Of a DNA stretch of 13,915 bases, positions 1 through 5,562 are shown piece after piece. Both the position numbers and the translations under genes were made by a program. This DNA is from Nitrosopumilales archaeon (GTDB lineage Archaea; Thermoproteota; Nitrososphaeria; Nitrososphaerales; Nitrosopumilaceae), in assembly GCA_025350175.1 (NCBI GenBank), contig JANXYF010000015.1, positions 1 through 13,915 on the forward strand, read 5' to 3'. Below the pieces are notes generated by a model, which saw only the letters and a list, made by a program, of their open reading frames with translations, had not been told where the DNA came from and ran no database searches. Numbering within the stretch: the first letter of the stretch is position 1; each line of letters opens with the position of its first letter.

Positions 1-50
1 TTAACCACTTGGCTCACTAGTATAATTATCATGCCATGCTTGAATAAAAT

Positions 51-70
51 TTGGCATAGTTTGCCATAGT
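51..70. repeat. Tandem decamer with nested inverted repeat
   Basis: Two adjacent ten-base units, TTGGCATAGT and TTGCCATAGT, differ at one position. The same stretch contains the inverted repeat TGGCA-N5-TGCCA (52-56 and 62-66). It lies downstream of the minus-strand zinc-ribbon gene in a region with no convincing CDS. It could be a small operator or a chance low-complexity pattern; the sequence does not decide. Confidence 0.3.
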
Positions 71-147
71 TATTTAGGAATAAAACCAGATGTAAACAAC
101 TTTTAGATTATAATTTTGGCTATTTCTATTTTCTAATCTAACATTAA

Positions 148-288
148 TTACCAGTCGTTTTTACCACACTTGCACAAAAAGCCTGAATCTCTAATGTATC
201 CCTTGAATTCAAGGTCAGTACACGGTCCCATGTCGGGAATTATAAATTTGGTCTTGCAAATTCTGCACCTTGCTACAAACCCATCCAA
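148..288 (-). CDS. Small zinc-ribbon-like protein (46 aa)
   Basis: This short minus-strand frame starts at TTG (286-288) and ends at TAA (148-150). The protein has C8-x2-C11 near the start and C39-x-C41 near the end, plus C23 in GPCTD. Two Cys pairs flanking a basic and aromatic middle (FKGYIRDSGF) are typical of a small zinc-ribbon or rubredoxin-like knuckle. The product would therefore bind one zinc ion and might contact nucleic acid or protein, but no family was recognised. The frame closes at TAA 295-297, so TTG 288 is the best start (ATT at 291 is a weaker option); an AGGT lies about 8 nt upstream. It diverges from the gene at 400. Codon use looks natural and the Cys spacing is unlikely by chance. 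Confidence 0.6.
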   Translation of the reverse strand: MDGFVARCRICKTKFIIPDMGPCTDLEFKGYIRDSGFLCKCGKNDW

Positions 289-345
289 AATATTTTACCT
301 GTGTTATATGACTTGAATCTTTGAATTATGCTTTATCGTGAAATG

Positions 346-360
346 TTTGGCGCTTTCAAA
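346..360. promoter_or_regulatory. Candidate operator TTTGGCGCT-N2-CAAA, copy 1
   Basis: TTTGGCGCT is followed by TT and then CAAA, ending about 40 nt before the ATG at 400. A nearly identical element occurs on the minus strand at 4344-4359, about 33 nt before the Lrp/response-regulator operon. The outer TTTG/CAAA are inverted repeats of each other, as in a dimer-binding site. Its function and regulator are inferred only. Confidence 0.3.
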
Positions 361-399
361 CACACACGAGAATTTGTATTATTATAATGCATTGTAGGT

Positions 400-609
400 A
401 TGAACAAAGCGGTAATTGCAGGTCTTGCAATCCTTATTTTGGCAATGGGAGTGGGAAGCAACCTGGTATTTCATATGGCAGAAGCGAAAACCATGTCACC
501 AAATATGATAAAATTGGACAATTCTGTTAAAGGAAAATTCTTTCTAACTCAAAAAGGAAACTCGAGCGAAAAGAAATATCCAAAAATAATAGGCTATACT
601 GCATTTTAG
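400..609 (+). CDS. Small secreted or membrane protein, unknown function (69 aa)
   Basis: ATG at 400 opens a 69-residue protein. A lysine at residue 3 and a hydrophobic run from about residue 4 to 24 look like a signal peptide or membrane anchor, with a possible cleavage site AEA|K after residue 29. The remaining 40 residues are hydrophilic, lysine-rich and cysteine-free, with no recognised domain. An A/T-rich TATA-like stretch (TATTATTATAAT) lies at 377-388, closer to the ATG than the usual 25 nt, so the promoter is unclear. It is convergent with the DUF192 gene. The export signal is visible, but reality as a gene rests on that and on plausible codon use. Confidence 0.5.
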   Translation: MNKAVIAGLAILILAMGVGSNLVFHMAEAKTMSPNMIKLDNSVKGKFFLTQKGNSSEKKYPKIIGYTAF

Positions 610-674
610 AATTTAAAAAATATTACCAATTATCAAGTTGAAAAATTCTTTTATTCTATGGAGAGATGATTTTT

Positions 675-1262
675 CTAAAAGTGAAACTTGAATTTTTGGG
701 ATAATGTAATAGCACTAACTAGTGCAATTACGATTGTAATTCCTACAAGAGGACCAAATTCAGGTATTGTAATGGCAAGTTTTGAATTTGTTGTGATGTT
801 ATATTTGTCCACAAAGCCTGAAGTCACTTCTAGTGCATATTTTGATGGCTGTCCATTTTGGTTATAGACTGGACATGGCAAGTGACCAGTGGGATCACAC
901 GGTGGAACATTTTTTTCTATGTGTATTACATTACCATTATCATCAAACCAAATCATATCTAATGAAAACTTCATGTTTGGCATCCACATGGGAAGGACTT
1001 CTGAGCTAGGAGGTACAAAAAGCATACCTTGATTGTATGGCAGCGGGTCACTGAATTGTAATCCTTGTTCTATTCTAGCTTATGTGTCAGCTACTTGCAC
1101 ATCCAGTGTAACATTGTCTAATCTTATTTCCTGAGTAGGAAAGGTAAAGTTTGATGATGCAGCAAAAGCCATCTTATGTCCAACATTTGGTATTAAATCA
1201 TTAGTAGCAAATAGTAATACAATACATGTCAAAAATGCCAAAAAAAGAATCTCTATTTTCAA
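675..1262 (-). pseudogene. Secreted DUF192-family protein with PEFG C-terminal anchor, interrupted by an in-frame TAA
   Basis: One continuous minus-strand frame runs from TTG 1262 to the stop at 675-677 and is broken by a single TAA at 1080-1082 (codon 61). Before it are a signal peptide (about residues 1-35, ending AFA|A) and the start of a DUF192 domain (LDNVTLDVQVADT). After it the same frame continues as ARIEQGLQFSDPLPYNQGML, then FVPPSSEVLPMWMPNMKFSL and DMIWFDDNGNVIHIEKNVPP; this is the DUF192 core that reads GLxFR...GMLF...WM...LDxIF in the family. The C-terminus carries IPEFG, a hydrophobic span and a basic tail, matching the thaumarchaeal PEFG-CTERM sorting signal. The product should be an exported, possibly lipid-anchored protein of unknown biochemical role. 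The TAA could be a real nonsense mutation, a sequencing error or a recoded codon. No frameshift is needed. The downstream piece could restart at ATG 1025 but would lack the signal peptide. Confidence 0.85.
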
Positions 1263-1427
1263 TTATACGTTGTTCAATATGGTGGAAGATTAACTTTCCA
1301 AGAAAATTGTCAAGTTCTAATCTCTTTCAAATATGTTTTACTCATTGAATGACAAACCATCTCAATGTAAGTTTTATTTCTTACATACTTGGAGTTAACT
1401 TTGTTAGTGAACAAAGCTGCGTAATGC

Positions 1428-1434
1428 TTTATAA
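1428..1434 (+). promoter_or_regulatory. TATA box of the 1457 gene
   Basis: TTTATAA is centred about 26 nt before the ATG at 1457, the spacing expected for an archaeal TATA box feeding a leaderless transcript. It supports 1457 as the start over the in-frame ATG at 1349. Confidence 0.6.
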
Positions 1435-1456
1435 GCAAAAAAAATATCGAACAACG

Positions 1457-2395
1457 ATGAATCCAACTGTAAAATACAGCGCGTTTATTGCGTCGTTGAT
1501 ATTGGTTATGCCATATGTAGCATTTGCAGATCAAGGTACACAATCCCCGACTCTACAGGTTCAATTGGCATCAGTTACATGTACCGATAATTATGACGCT
1601 GCCTACCTCAACGATGTTGTAAATGCAATAAGCAATCCGACAATCACATCAACAATCACGACAACAGACATACCAAAACTAAATGCAGATTTTGCGGCGC
1701 TACAAGCTGATGTAACTGCTAACAATACCGTACAGTTCAAAATTGATTCACAGAAATTCACTTCTGATCAACGAACTGCAAATCTTGATGCTGTTACTGC
1801 TATCAAGGCAGCACATAACACCACTGTTAACTCTACTTTGAAATCAGAGACTAGTCAGCTCCAATCAACAGAGAAGAGTTGTCTATTTGCAGCAAAACAA
1901 CAAAAAGCACAGGTCAAGGTCCAGACATACACAAAAGCTATTACAAATGCTCAGAATTTGTCCAATAATCTGACAACACATGGTGCAAATACTGGAGCTT
2001 TGAACCAGACCATTGCCAACGCAAACAGTCAGATTCAAACATTTCAAACAGAGGTAAACAATGCGCAGAACAGCACACAGCTTCAAGCTGCATTGAATAG
2101 TTTCTGTCTATACAATGGATGTAAAACAGCTAACAACTTCCACTTTGCAGCAAATGCTGCAATTCAAGCAGATCAAGCAAAACTAAATGCTCTTGCTGGA
2201 AAAAATACTACATCTACATTCCAAGCACTAGTGGGTCAAGCACAGTCTGATATAACAAATGCACAGACTGCATTAACTCAAGTAGGGGCTAACCAGTATC
2301 AGGGAACGCAATCAAGTGCTGTTTGGAATAATATCAAGGCTGCAGCAGATGTCATCCATCAACTACAACAAATAGTAAATCACAAACATCACTAG
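1457..2395 (+). CDS. Secreted Ala/Gln/Asn-rich helical protein with four cysteines (312 aa)
   Basis: From ATG 1457 the protein opens with a clear signal peptide (K6, hydrophobic 8-23, cleavage AFA|DQ after residue 24). The mature part, about 288 residues, is rich in Ala, Gln, Asn and Thr, with long stretches predicted by eye to be alpha-helical and coiled-coil-like (for example around residues 75-135 and 150-215). It has only four cysteines: C42, C142, C217 and C222. That would allow two disulfides in an extracytoplasmic helical bundle. The C-terminus is NHKHH and there is no membrane anchor, so it may be released or surface-associated. No family is recognised. An upstream in-frame ATG at 1349 would bury the signal peptide inside the protein, and the TATA box position argues against it. 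Confidence 0.8.
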   Translation: MNPTVKYSAFIASLILVMPYVAFADQGTQSPTLQVQLASVTCTDNYDAAYLNDVVNAISNPTITSTITTTDIPKLNADFAALQADVTANNTVQFKIDSQKFTSDQRTANLDAVTAIKAAHNTTVNSTLKSETSQLQSTEKSCLFAAKQQKAQVKVQTYTKAITNAQNLSNNLTTHGANTGALNQTIANANSQIQTFQTEVNNAQNSTQLQAALNSFCLYNGCKTANNFHFAANAAIQADQAKLNALAGKNTTSTFQALVGQAQSDITNAQTALTQVGANQYQGTQSSAVWNNIKAAADVIHQLQQIVNHKHH

Positions 2396-2403
2396 CCAAA
2401 CAC

Positions 2404-2423
2404 TTCTTTTTTTATTTTATTTA
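2404..2423 (+). terminator. T-rich terminator candidate
   Basis: A run of T-tracts (T7 followed by two more T-runs) begins about 10 nt after the TAA of the secreted helical protein. Archaeal RNA polymerase commonly terminates at such T-tracts without a hairpin. Confidence 0.5.
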
Positions 2424-2494
2424 TCTAGTTCAAGTCTTACGATGGATGATATTGATTTTAAAAATTTGATATTATTGGGAAATATTTGAGTTGG

Positions 2495-2884
2495 TTAACC
2501 TATGATCTGTATTATCCTCTTTAATATTTCGCCTTCAACATGTCTTGTCCAGAGCATCTCTGGAATGTCAACTGCTAAAAACAGCGCCGATAAGAGTAGT
2601 GCCTCTGCTGCTGCAACTGCAATGTTTTGTACCAATTTTCCAATTCCAATGTGTATTGCAAAGTCGTTTGAATCTCCACTAATCATAATGGTGAATGCCC
2701 TGTCTGCTGTTATGATATCTCTGAGAATTCCAGCCTTTGTTGCCTGGATGATTATTCCTACAGGTGAATTTGTTGTCATCTGTGTCTTGTATCCGTCTTG
2801 GTCTAACATTGTAACTATTTGTTGTGCTAATTGATTCAAATCCTTGTTCTTGTTTTGAAATCTAACTATTTTTTCAGAGATCAT
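2495..2884 (-). CDS. Conserved-looking protein with one hydrophobic segment, unknown function (129 aa)
   Basis: The N-terminal 80 residues form a soluble alpha/beta-looking region (amphipathic helix 14-30, then strands around VGIIIQATK and AFTIMISGDSNDFAIHIGIG). A strongly hydrophobic helix follows at about residues 85-106 (LVQNIAVAAAEALLLSALFL), then a charged C-terminal helix (WTRHVEGEILKRIIQ). The hydrophobic part may be a membrane segment or an amphipathic lipid-binding helix. No catalytic motif or Cys/His cluster is seen. The start is ATG at 2882-2884, and an A/T-rich TTTAATTATT on the minus strand lies roughly 25-40 nt upstream. It is convergent with the secreted protein before it and divergent from the CDGSH gene. 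I do not recognise the family. Confidence 0.75.
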   Translation of the reverse strand: MISEKIVRFQNKNKDLNQLAQQIVTMLDQDGYKTQMTTNSPVGIIIQATKAGILRDIITADRAFTIMISGDSNDFAIHIGIGKLVQNIAVAAAEALLLSALFLAVDIPEMLWTRHVEGEILKRIIQIIG

Positions 2885-2982
2885 GACTTCACAAAAACAT
2901 GGTTTTCTCTAATAATTAAACTAGCTTTGAATTTCTATTGATACATCTAATTTTCCAAGTTAGATTCAATGTTGAATAAATC

Positions 2983-2990
2983 CTATATAC
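2983..2990 (+). promoter_or_regulatory. TATA box of the CDGSH gene
   Basis: CTATATAC is centred about 26 nt before the ATG at 3012. No ribosome-binding site is visible, consistent with a leaderless transcript. Confidence 0.55.
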
Positions 2991-3011
2991 TGTAGAACAA
3001 TTAATCCAATC

Positions 3012-3245
3012 ATGACTGGTTGGCAAAATCATCCCTTTGAAATTAAAGCAAAAGCTGGAGAGACAATTGCATTTTGCATGTGTGGGAAATCTAGAAATGG
3101 TCCATACTGTGATGGTTCACACAAAGGCTCTGGAATTTCACCCAAAGTAATAACATATGATGCAGAAACTACAGTTTTTTCATGTGGTTGCCAAGAGTCA
3201 AAAAACAGACCCTTCTGTGACGGCACTCATAAGAATCTAAAATAA
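3012..3245 (+). CDS. Tandem CDGSH iron-sulfur protein (77 aa)
   Basis: Two complete CDGSH-type motifs of the form C-x-C-x8-C-D-G-x-H are visible. The first has C22, C24, C33 and H37 (CMCGKSRNGPYCDGSH). The second has C58, C60, C69 and H73 (CGCQESKNRPFCDGTH). In this family (mitoNEET relatives) three Cys and one His hold a redox-active [2Fe-2S] cluster, so this small protein should carry two clusters, one per half. There is no membrane segment or signal peptide, so it is probably cytosolic. The redox partner is unknown and the gene stands alone between divergent and convergent neighbours. The length fits the two-motif prokaryotic form. Confidence 0.95.
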   Translation: MTGWQNHPFEIKAKAGETIAFCMCGKSRNGPYCDGSHKGSGISPKVITYDAETTVFSCGCQESKNRPFCDGTHKNLK

Positions 3246-3249
3246 ATCC

Positions 3250-3256
3250 AAAAAAA
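3250..3256 (-). terminator. T7 tract downstream of the response regulator
   Basis: On the minus strand a run of seven T lies about 20 nt after the stop of the response-regulator gene, a plausible archaeal terminator for the two-gene operon. Confidence 0.4.
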
Positions 3257-3274
3257 GTCTATTTGTAACTATCT

Positions 3275-3817
3275 TTAGACTAGTTTTTCTTTATCATTGA
3301 AATACTGTGCCTTGCGATTTACATCTCTATCTGATCTGCCCATGCGATTTCCAAGTATTACATTTAGATTATCAAGGCGGGCCTTTTTAGAAGCAATATC
3401 GTTTAGCAAATCTTGTTTTAGTTTACGAACTAGTTTGTTTGTCACATCAATTACTTCATTGATATCATAAGGCTTGTAAATTATTGCTGATGCATCAAGT
3501 TCAAGCAATCTCTTCTTAGTATTTTTTGTTACATCTGCTGTAATCAATATGATTATTGCATCTGGATGTATCTTTCTAATTTTTTCTAATGTATAAAACC
3601 CATCACGGCTTTCCATCATTACATCAAGAAATACTACAGCCGGTTTAAGTTCCATGTACATCATAATTGCCTCCAATCCGTCATAGCCTTTTCCAATTAC
3701 TGTGATGCCCTTTATCGCCAAAAATTCAGAAAGAACTTCTACCGTGTCAACATCATCATCAATAACTATGGCGGTAACTCCCTCGTTTGTATTATTATCT
3801 GAACTTGGAATTTTCAT
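3275..3817 (-). CDS. CheY-like response regulator (180 aa)
   Basis: The receiver domain spans about residues 14-130. The acidic pocket D20-D21-D22, the phospho-acceptor D65 (FLDVMM), T93 (ITAD) and K115 (YKPYD) are all present, so it should be phosphorylated by a histidine kinase. The remaining 50 residues (about 130-180) form a charged helix and tail (LNDIASKKARLDNLN, GNRMGRSDRDVNRK) rather than a recognisable DNA-binding domain. Output is therefore probably by protein-protein contact. Its ATG overlaps the stop of the upstream Lrp-type gene by 4 nt (ATGA), which implies cotranscription and translational coupling. No histidine kinase is in the window. The physiological signal is unknown. Confidence 0.93.
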   Translation of the reverse strand: MKIPSSDNNTNEGVTAIVIDDDVDTVEVLSEFLAIKGITVIGKGYDGLEAIMMYMELKPAVVFLDVMMESRDGFYTLEKIRKIHPDAIIILITADVTKNTKKRLLELDASAIIYKPYDINEVIDVTNKLVRKLKQDLLNDIASKKARLDNLNVILGNRMGRSDRDVNRKAQYFNDKEKLV

Positions 3818-4311
3818 ATCATCACCGATTGCATATTAAATGGGTTAATTGACTCAAATTTTAAATTGCCAACCCTATAATCCGCAATATAGTCTGCAAA
3901 TTTTTCAATTATTTGTCGCTCGCATTTTTTACCTAATTCATCTTTGGCAGTAAGAATTAGAAGATTCCAGTTCCCAGTGACTGAAGCGGTAAGCAAACAG
4001 TTTGGTAATTCCTTGACAAAACTACAGATTTCTTCAGACAAGACACCTGATGGTCTGTTTGTCCTAAATTTGAGATACAATGCCTCAAAATCCTCCACTA
4101 GTAATTTGCGAAGAATGGCCTCATATCCTGTTATTATCTTCCTCTTCTCAAGCCTTTCTATTCTATATGCCACTGCTCGGTCCTGAATGTCATGTCCTTC
4201 GCTTCTAAGCTTTTTTGCTATCTGGCGTGATGGAGTACGTGCATTTTCCATAAGTAATTCTATAATTCTGCGATCTATGACATCAATTGCGGTCATAAAT
4301 GAATTTGACAT
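3814..4311 (-). CDS. Lrp/AsnC-type transcriptional regulator (165 aa)
   Basis: The N-terminal winged helix-turn-helix begins with AIDVIDRRIIELLMENARTP and continues with SRQIAKKL and a recognition helix around DRAVAYRIERLEKRKII, the usual Lrp/AsnC pattern. The C-terminal half (YLKFRTNRPSG to the end) is an alpha/beta region resembling the Lrp effector/oligomerisation domain, though more diverged (LPNCLLTASVTGNWNLLILT). ATG 4311 is preferred. GTG 4338 and ATG 4296 are also in frame, and usual family length (~150 aa) does not settle this. It is the first gene of an operon with the response regulator, so a one-component and a two-component-type regulator are made together. An operator-like TTTGGCGCT-N3-CAAA sits about 33 nt upstream. 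Confidence 0.88.
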   Translation of the reverse strand: MSNSFMTAIDVIDRRIIELLMENARTPSRQIAKKLRSEGHDIQDRAVAYRIERLEKRKIITGYEAILRKLLVEDFEALYLKFRTNRPSGVLSEEICSFVKELPNCLLTASVTGNWNLLILTAKDELGKKCERQIIEKFADYIADYRVGNLKFESINPFNMQSVMI

Positions 4312-4343
4312 TACTTGATACTTTGAACCAAAACACACTTGAA

Positions 4344-4359
4344 TTTGTGGAGCGCCAAA
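4344..4359. promoter_or_regulatory. Candidate operator TTTGGCGCT-N3-CAAA, copy 2
   Basis: Read on the minus strand, TTTGGCGCT is followed by CCA and CAAA, 33-48 nt before the ATG of the Lrp-type gene. It matches the element at 346-360 in both the nine-base core and the trailing CAAA. Autoregulation by the Lrp-type protein is a possible reading but is not demonstrated. Confidence 0.3.
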
Positions 4360-4430
4360 TTGAACAAGCTATGTTTGGCAAGTTTTTTTCTATTGATTTG
4401 AATGGGTGCTAGTTTTTATTAGAAAATATT

Positions 4431-4673
4431 TTATTTTGATTCTTGGGTTGTAGCCTTTAGAGTCATTGTACTTACCACTTGAGTTAGGGTTCGTATCTTT
4501 TGAGATACTGTCTGGTCAAATTCTTGGGAATTTTTGGCCTGTATCTCAGCCACTACATCATAGGCACCAAATGTAACATTTGCATTTTTTACCTGTGGGA
4601 TTAGTTTGAGCTCTTCAATTATGTAATCTTCAGCTCCAAGTTCACAATTGATTAAAACAAATCCTTTTTCCAC
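4431..4673 (-). CDS. Stand-alone Lrp/AsnC ligand-binding (RAM) domain protein (80 aa)
   Basis: The whole protein is the C-terminal domain of Lrp/AsnC regulators without a helix-turn-helix. It has a beta strand (GFVLINCELG), helix (EDYIIEELKLIP), strand (KNANVTFGAYDVVAEIQA), helix (SQEFDQTVSQKIRT) and final strand (VVSTMTLKA). The GAYDVV segment after the second strand is the family hallmark. Such domains dimerise and form higher oligomers that bind amino acids or other small molecules. The start is GTG at 4671-4673. It is a paralog of the protein at 13449-13694, sharing the TFGxYD and KIR...V.ST.TL patterns. It diverges from the YkgJ-type gene. The ligand and partner regulator are unknown. 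Confidence 0.88.
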   Translation of the reverse strand: MEKGFVLINCELGAEDYIIEELKLIPQVKNANVTFGAYDVVAEIQAKNSQEFDQTVSQKIRTLTQVVSTMTLKATTQESK

Positions 4674-4786
4674 TGTTTTTTTAGTCTATTTACGTTACTT
4701 AACTTTTGTCAATTTTTCAAAAAAATGAACATTTTATTTTTACTATAGTGACTTGTATCTGAATTATAACTAAAAAAGATATACGC

Positions 4787-4792
4787 ATAAAG
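4787..4792 (+). promoter_or_regulatory. TATA-like box of the YkgJ-type gene
   Basis: CATAAAG (with GATATAC just upstream at 4778-4784) is centred about 27 nt before the proposed CTG start. It supports a leaderless transcript beginning at or near 4816. Confidence 0.4.
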
Positions 4793-4815
4793 CACACCAA
4801 AACACAAAGTAAAAC

Positions 4816-5370
4816 CTGACTAGTGATTCTGGAAAAGTTGTAGACTATCCTTGTATTTCATGCCATACTAATTGCTGCAAAGAATATACGATATTTGTCA
4901 ACGCGCATGATGTTTACAGGCTTGCAAAGGGACTGGAGGTGGAGCCCGAGTCATTTCTTGAGCTTTACGGTGCAAAAGACTTTGATCTTGGTATTAATGT
5001 AAAAGAAGGACTAGTTGATCTTGCATTAAAACAAAGAAATAACGCATGTACATTTCTTGTGGAATCTGGAGAATTCTTTCGCTGTACTGTAAATGATTTC
5101 AAACCCGGTGTTTGTAAATCATATCCATTTCAAGTTAAAGATGGCAAATTAATCCAAATGGACCATAAACTATGCCCCGTTGACTGGGATACAACTGAAT
5201 TTGAAAAAATGATGATGACTCACCTCAAAAAAGATGAAGACGAATGGAAATTCTACCATGATCTGGTTTTGGAATGGAACAAAAAATACTGGCTAAAAAA
5301 ACCATTATCAGAATTTCTAAGATTCATGTTAGACAAAGTGGCTTTATCTCTAAAATATGAATTAAAGTAA
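4816..5370 (+). CDS. YkgJ-family cysteine-cluster protein (184 aa), probable CTG start
   Basis: The frame is closed upstream by TAA 4810-4812 and offers no ATG, GTG or TTG before the conserved cysteine cluster. The only near-cognate codon in a sensible place is CTG 4816. Using GTG 4939 would delete 41 residues, including C13-x2-C16-x3-C20-C21 (CISCHTNCC), the signature of the YkgJ zinc/iron-chelating family. Further cysteines typical of the family follow: C78, C90, C100 (FKPGVCKSYPF) and C120 (KLCPVDW). A TATA-like CATAAA lies about 27 nt before 4816, as expected for a leaderless start there. The protein probably binds Fe-S or zinc; the family's biochemical role is not settled. There is no signal peptide. 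The gene ends immediately before the 3' end of a minus-strand tRNA gene. Confidence 0.85.
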   Translation: MTSDSGKVVDYPCISCHTNCCKEYTIFVNAHDVYRLAKGLEVEPESFLELYGAKDFDLGINVKEGLVDLALKQRNNACTFLVESGEFFRCTVNDFKPGVCKSYPFQVKDGKLIQMDHKLCPVDWDTTEFEKMMMTHLKKDEDEWKFYHDLVLEWNKKYWLKKPLSEFLRFMLDKVALSLKYELK

Positions 5371-5445
5371 AGCCAACGAAGGGATTTGGACCCTCGACCT
5401 TCTGATTACAAGTCAGATGCTCTAGCCAGGCTGAGCTACGTTGGC
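5371..5445 (-). tRNA. tRNA-Thr (anticodon UGU)
   Basis: The minus strand folds as a complete cloverleaf of 75 nt. The acceptor stem GCCAACG pairs with CGTTGGC and the discriminator base is U. The D stem is GCTC/GAGC. The anticodon stem TCTGA/TCAGA encloses the loop CTTGTAA, giving anticodon TGT (reads ACA). The T stem GAGGG/CCCTT contains one G-U pair and encloses TCCAAAT. No intron is present in the anticodon loop and the CCA end is not encoded. The promoter element at 5472-5477 fits the orientation. Confidence 0.95.
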
Positions 5446-5471
5446 ATGTGGTTATGGGTTTTAGAAGGTGG

Positions 5472-5477
5472 TTTAAA
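5472..5477 (-). promoter_or_regulatory. TATA box of tRNA-Thr
   Basis: TTTAAA (within CATTTTAAACC on the minus strand) is centred about 30 nt upstream of the mature tRNA 5' end, suitable for initiation a few bases before it. Confidence 0.5.
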
Positions 5478-5534
5478 ATGTTGTCACACTTGGAAACGAT
5501 CAAAATGGGTTTTCTAAATTCAGACCACACGAAA

Positions 5535-5542
5535 TTTATATC
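5535..5542 (+). promoter_or_regulatory. TATA box of the zinc-finger/His-rich gene
   Basis: TTTATATC is centred about 25 nt before the TTG at 5563, supporting TTG as the true leaderless start. Confidence 0.6.
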
Positions 5543-5562
5543 CTGATCTGAGAATTATCGTA

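Noticed and set aside
1..69. Minus-strand frame of 22 codons ending at TAA 1-3, containing MPNFIQAWHDNYTSEPSG
   Set aside because: It looks protein-like but is closed by TAA at 70-72 and has no promoter or longer frame upstream; no frameshift restores a longer product. It may be a remnant or chance.
1349..1456. N-terminal extension of the secreted protein to ATG 1349
   Set aside because: It would place 36 residues before a textbook signal peptide, and the TATA box at 1428-1434 lies inside the extension, 26 nt before ATG 1457.
2502..2834. 110-residue plus-strand open frame opposite the 2495-2884 gene
   Set aside because: Cys/Met-rich, low-quality composition with no promoter; the opposite strand encodes a protein with coherent structure and a proper start.
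4939..5370. Shorter YkgJ-type protein from GTG 4939
   Set aside because: It deletes the CxxCxxxCC cluster that defines the family, while the frame is clearly coding upstream to 4816.
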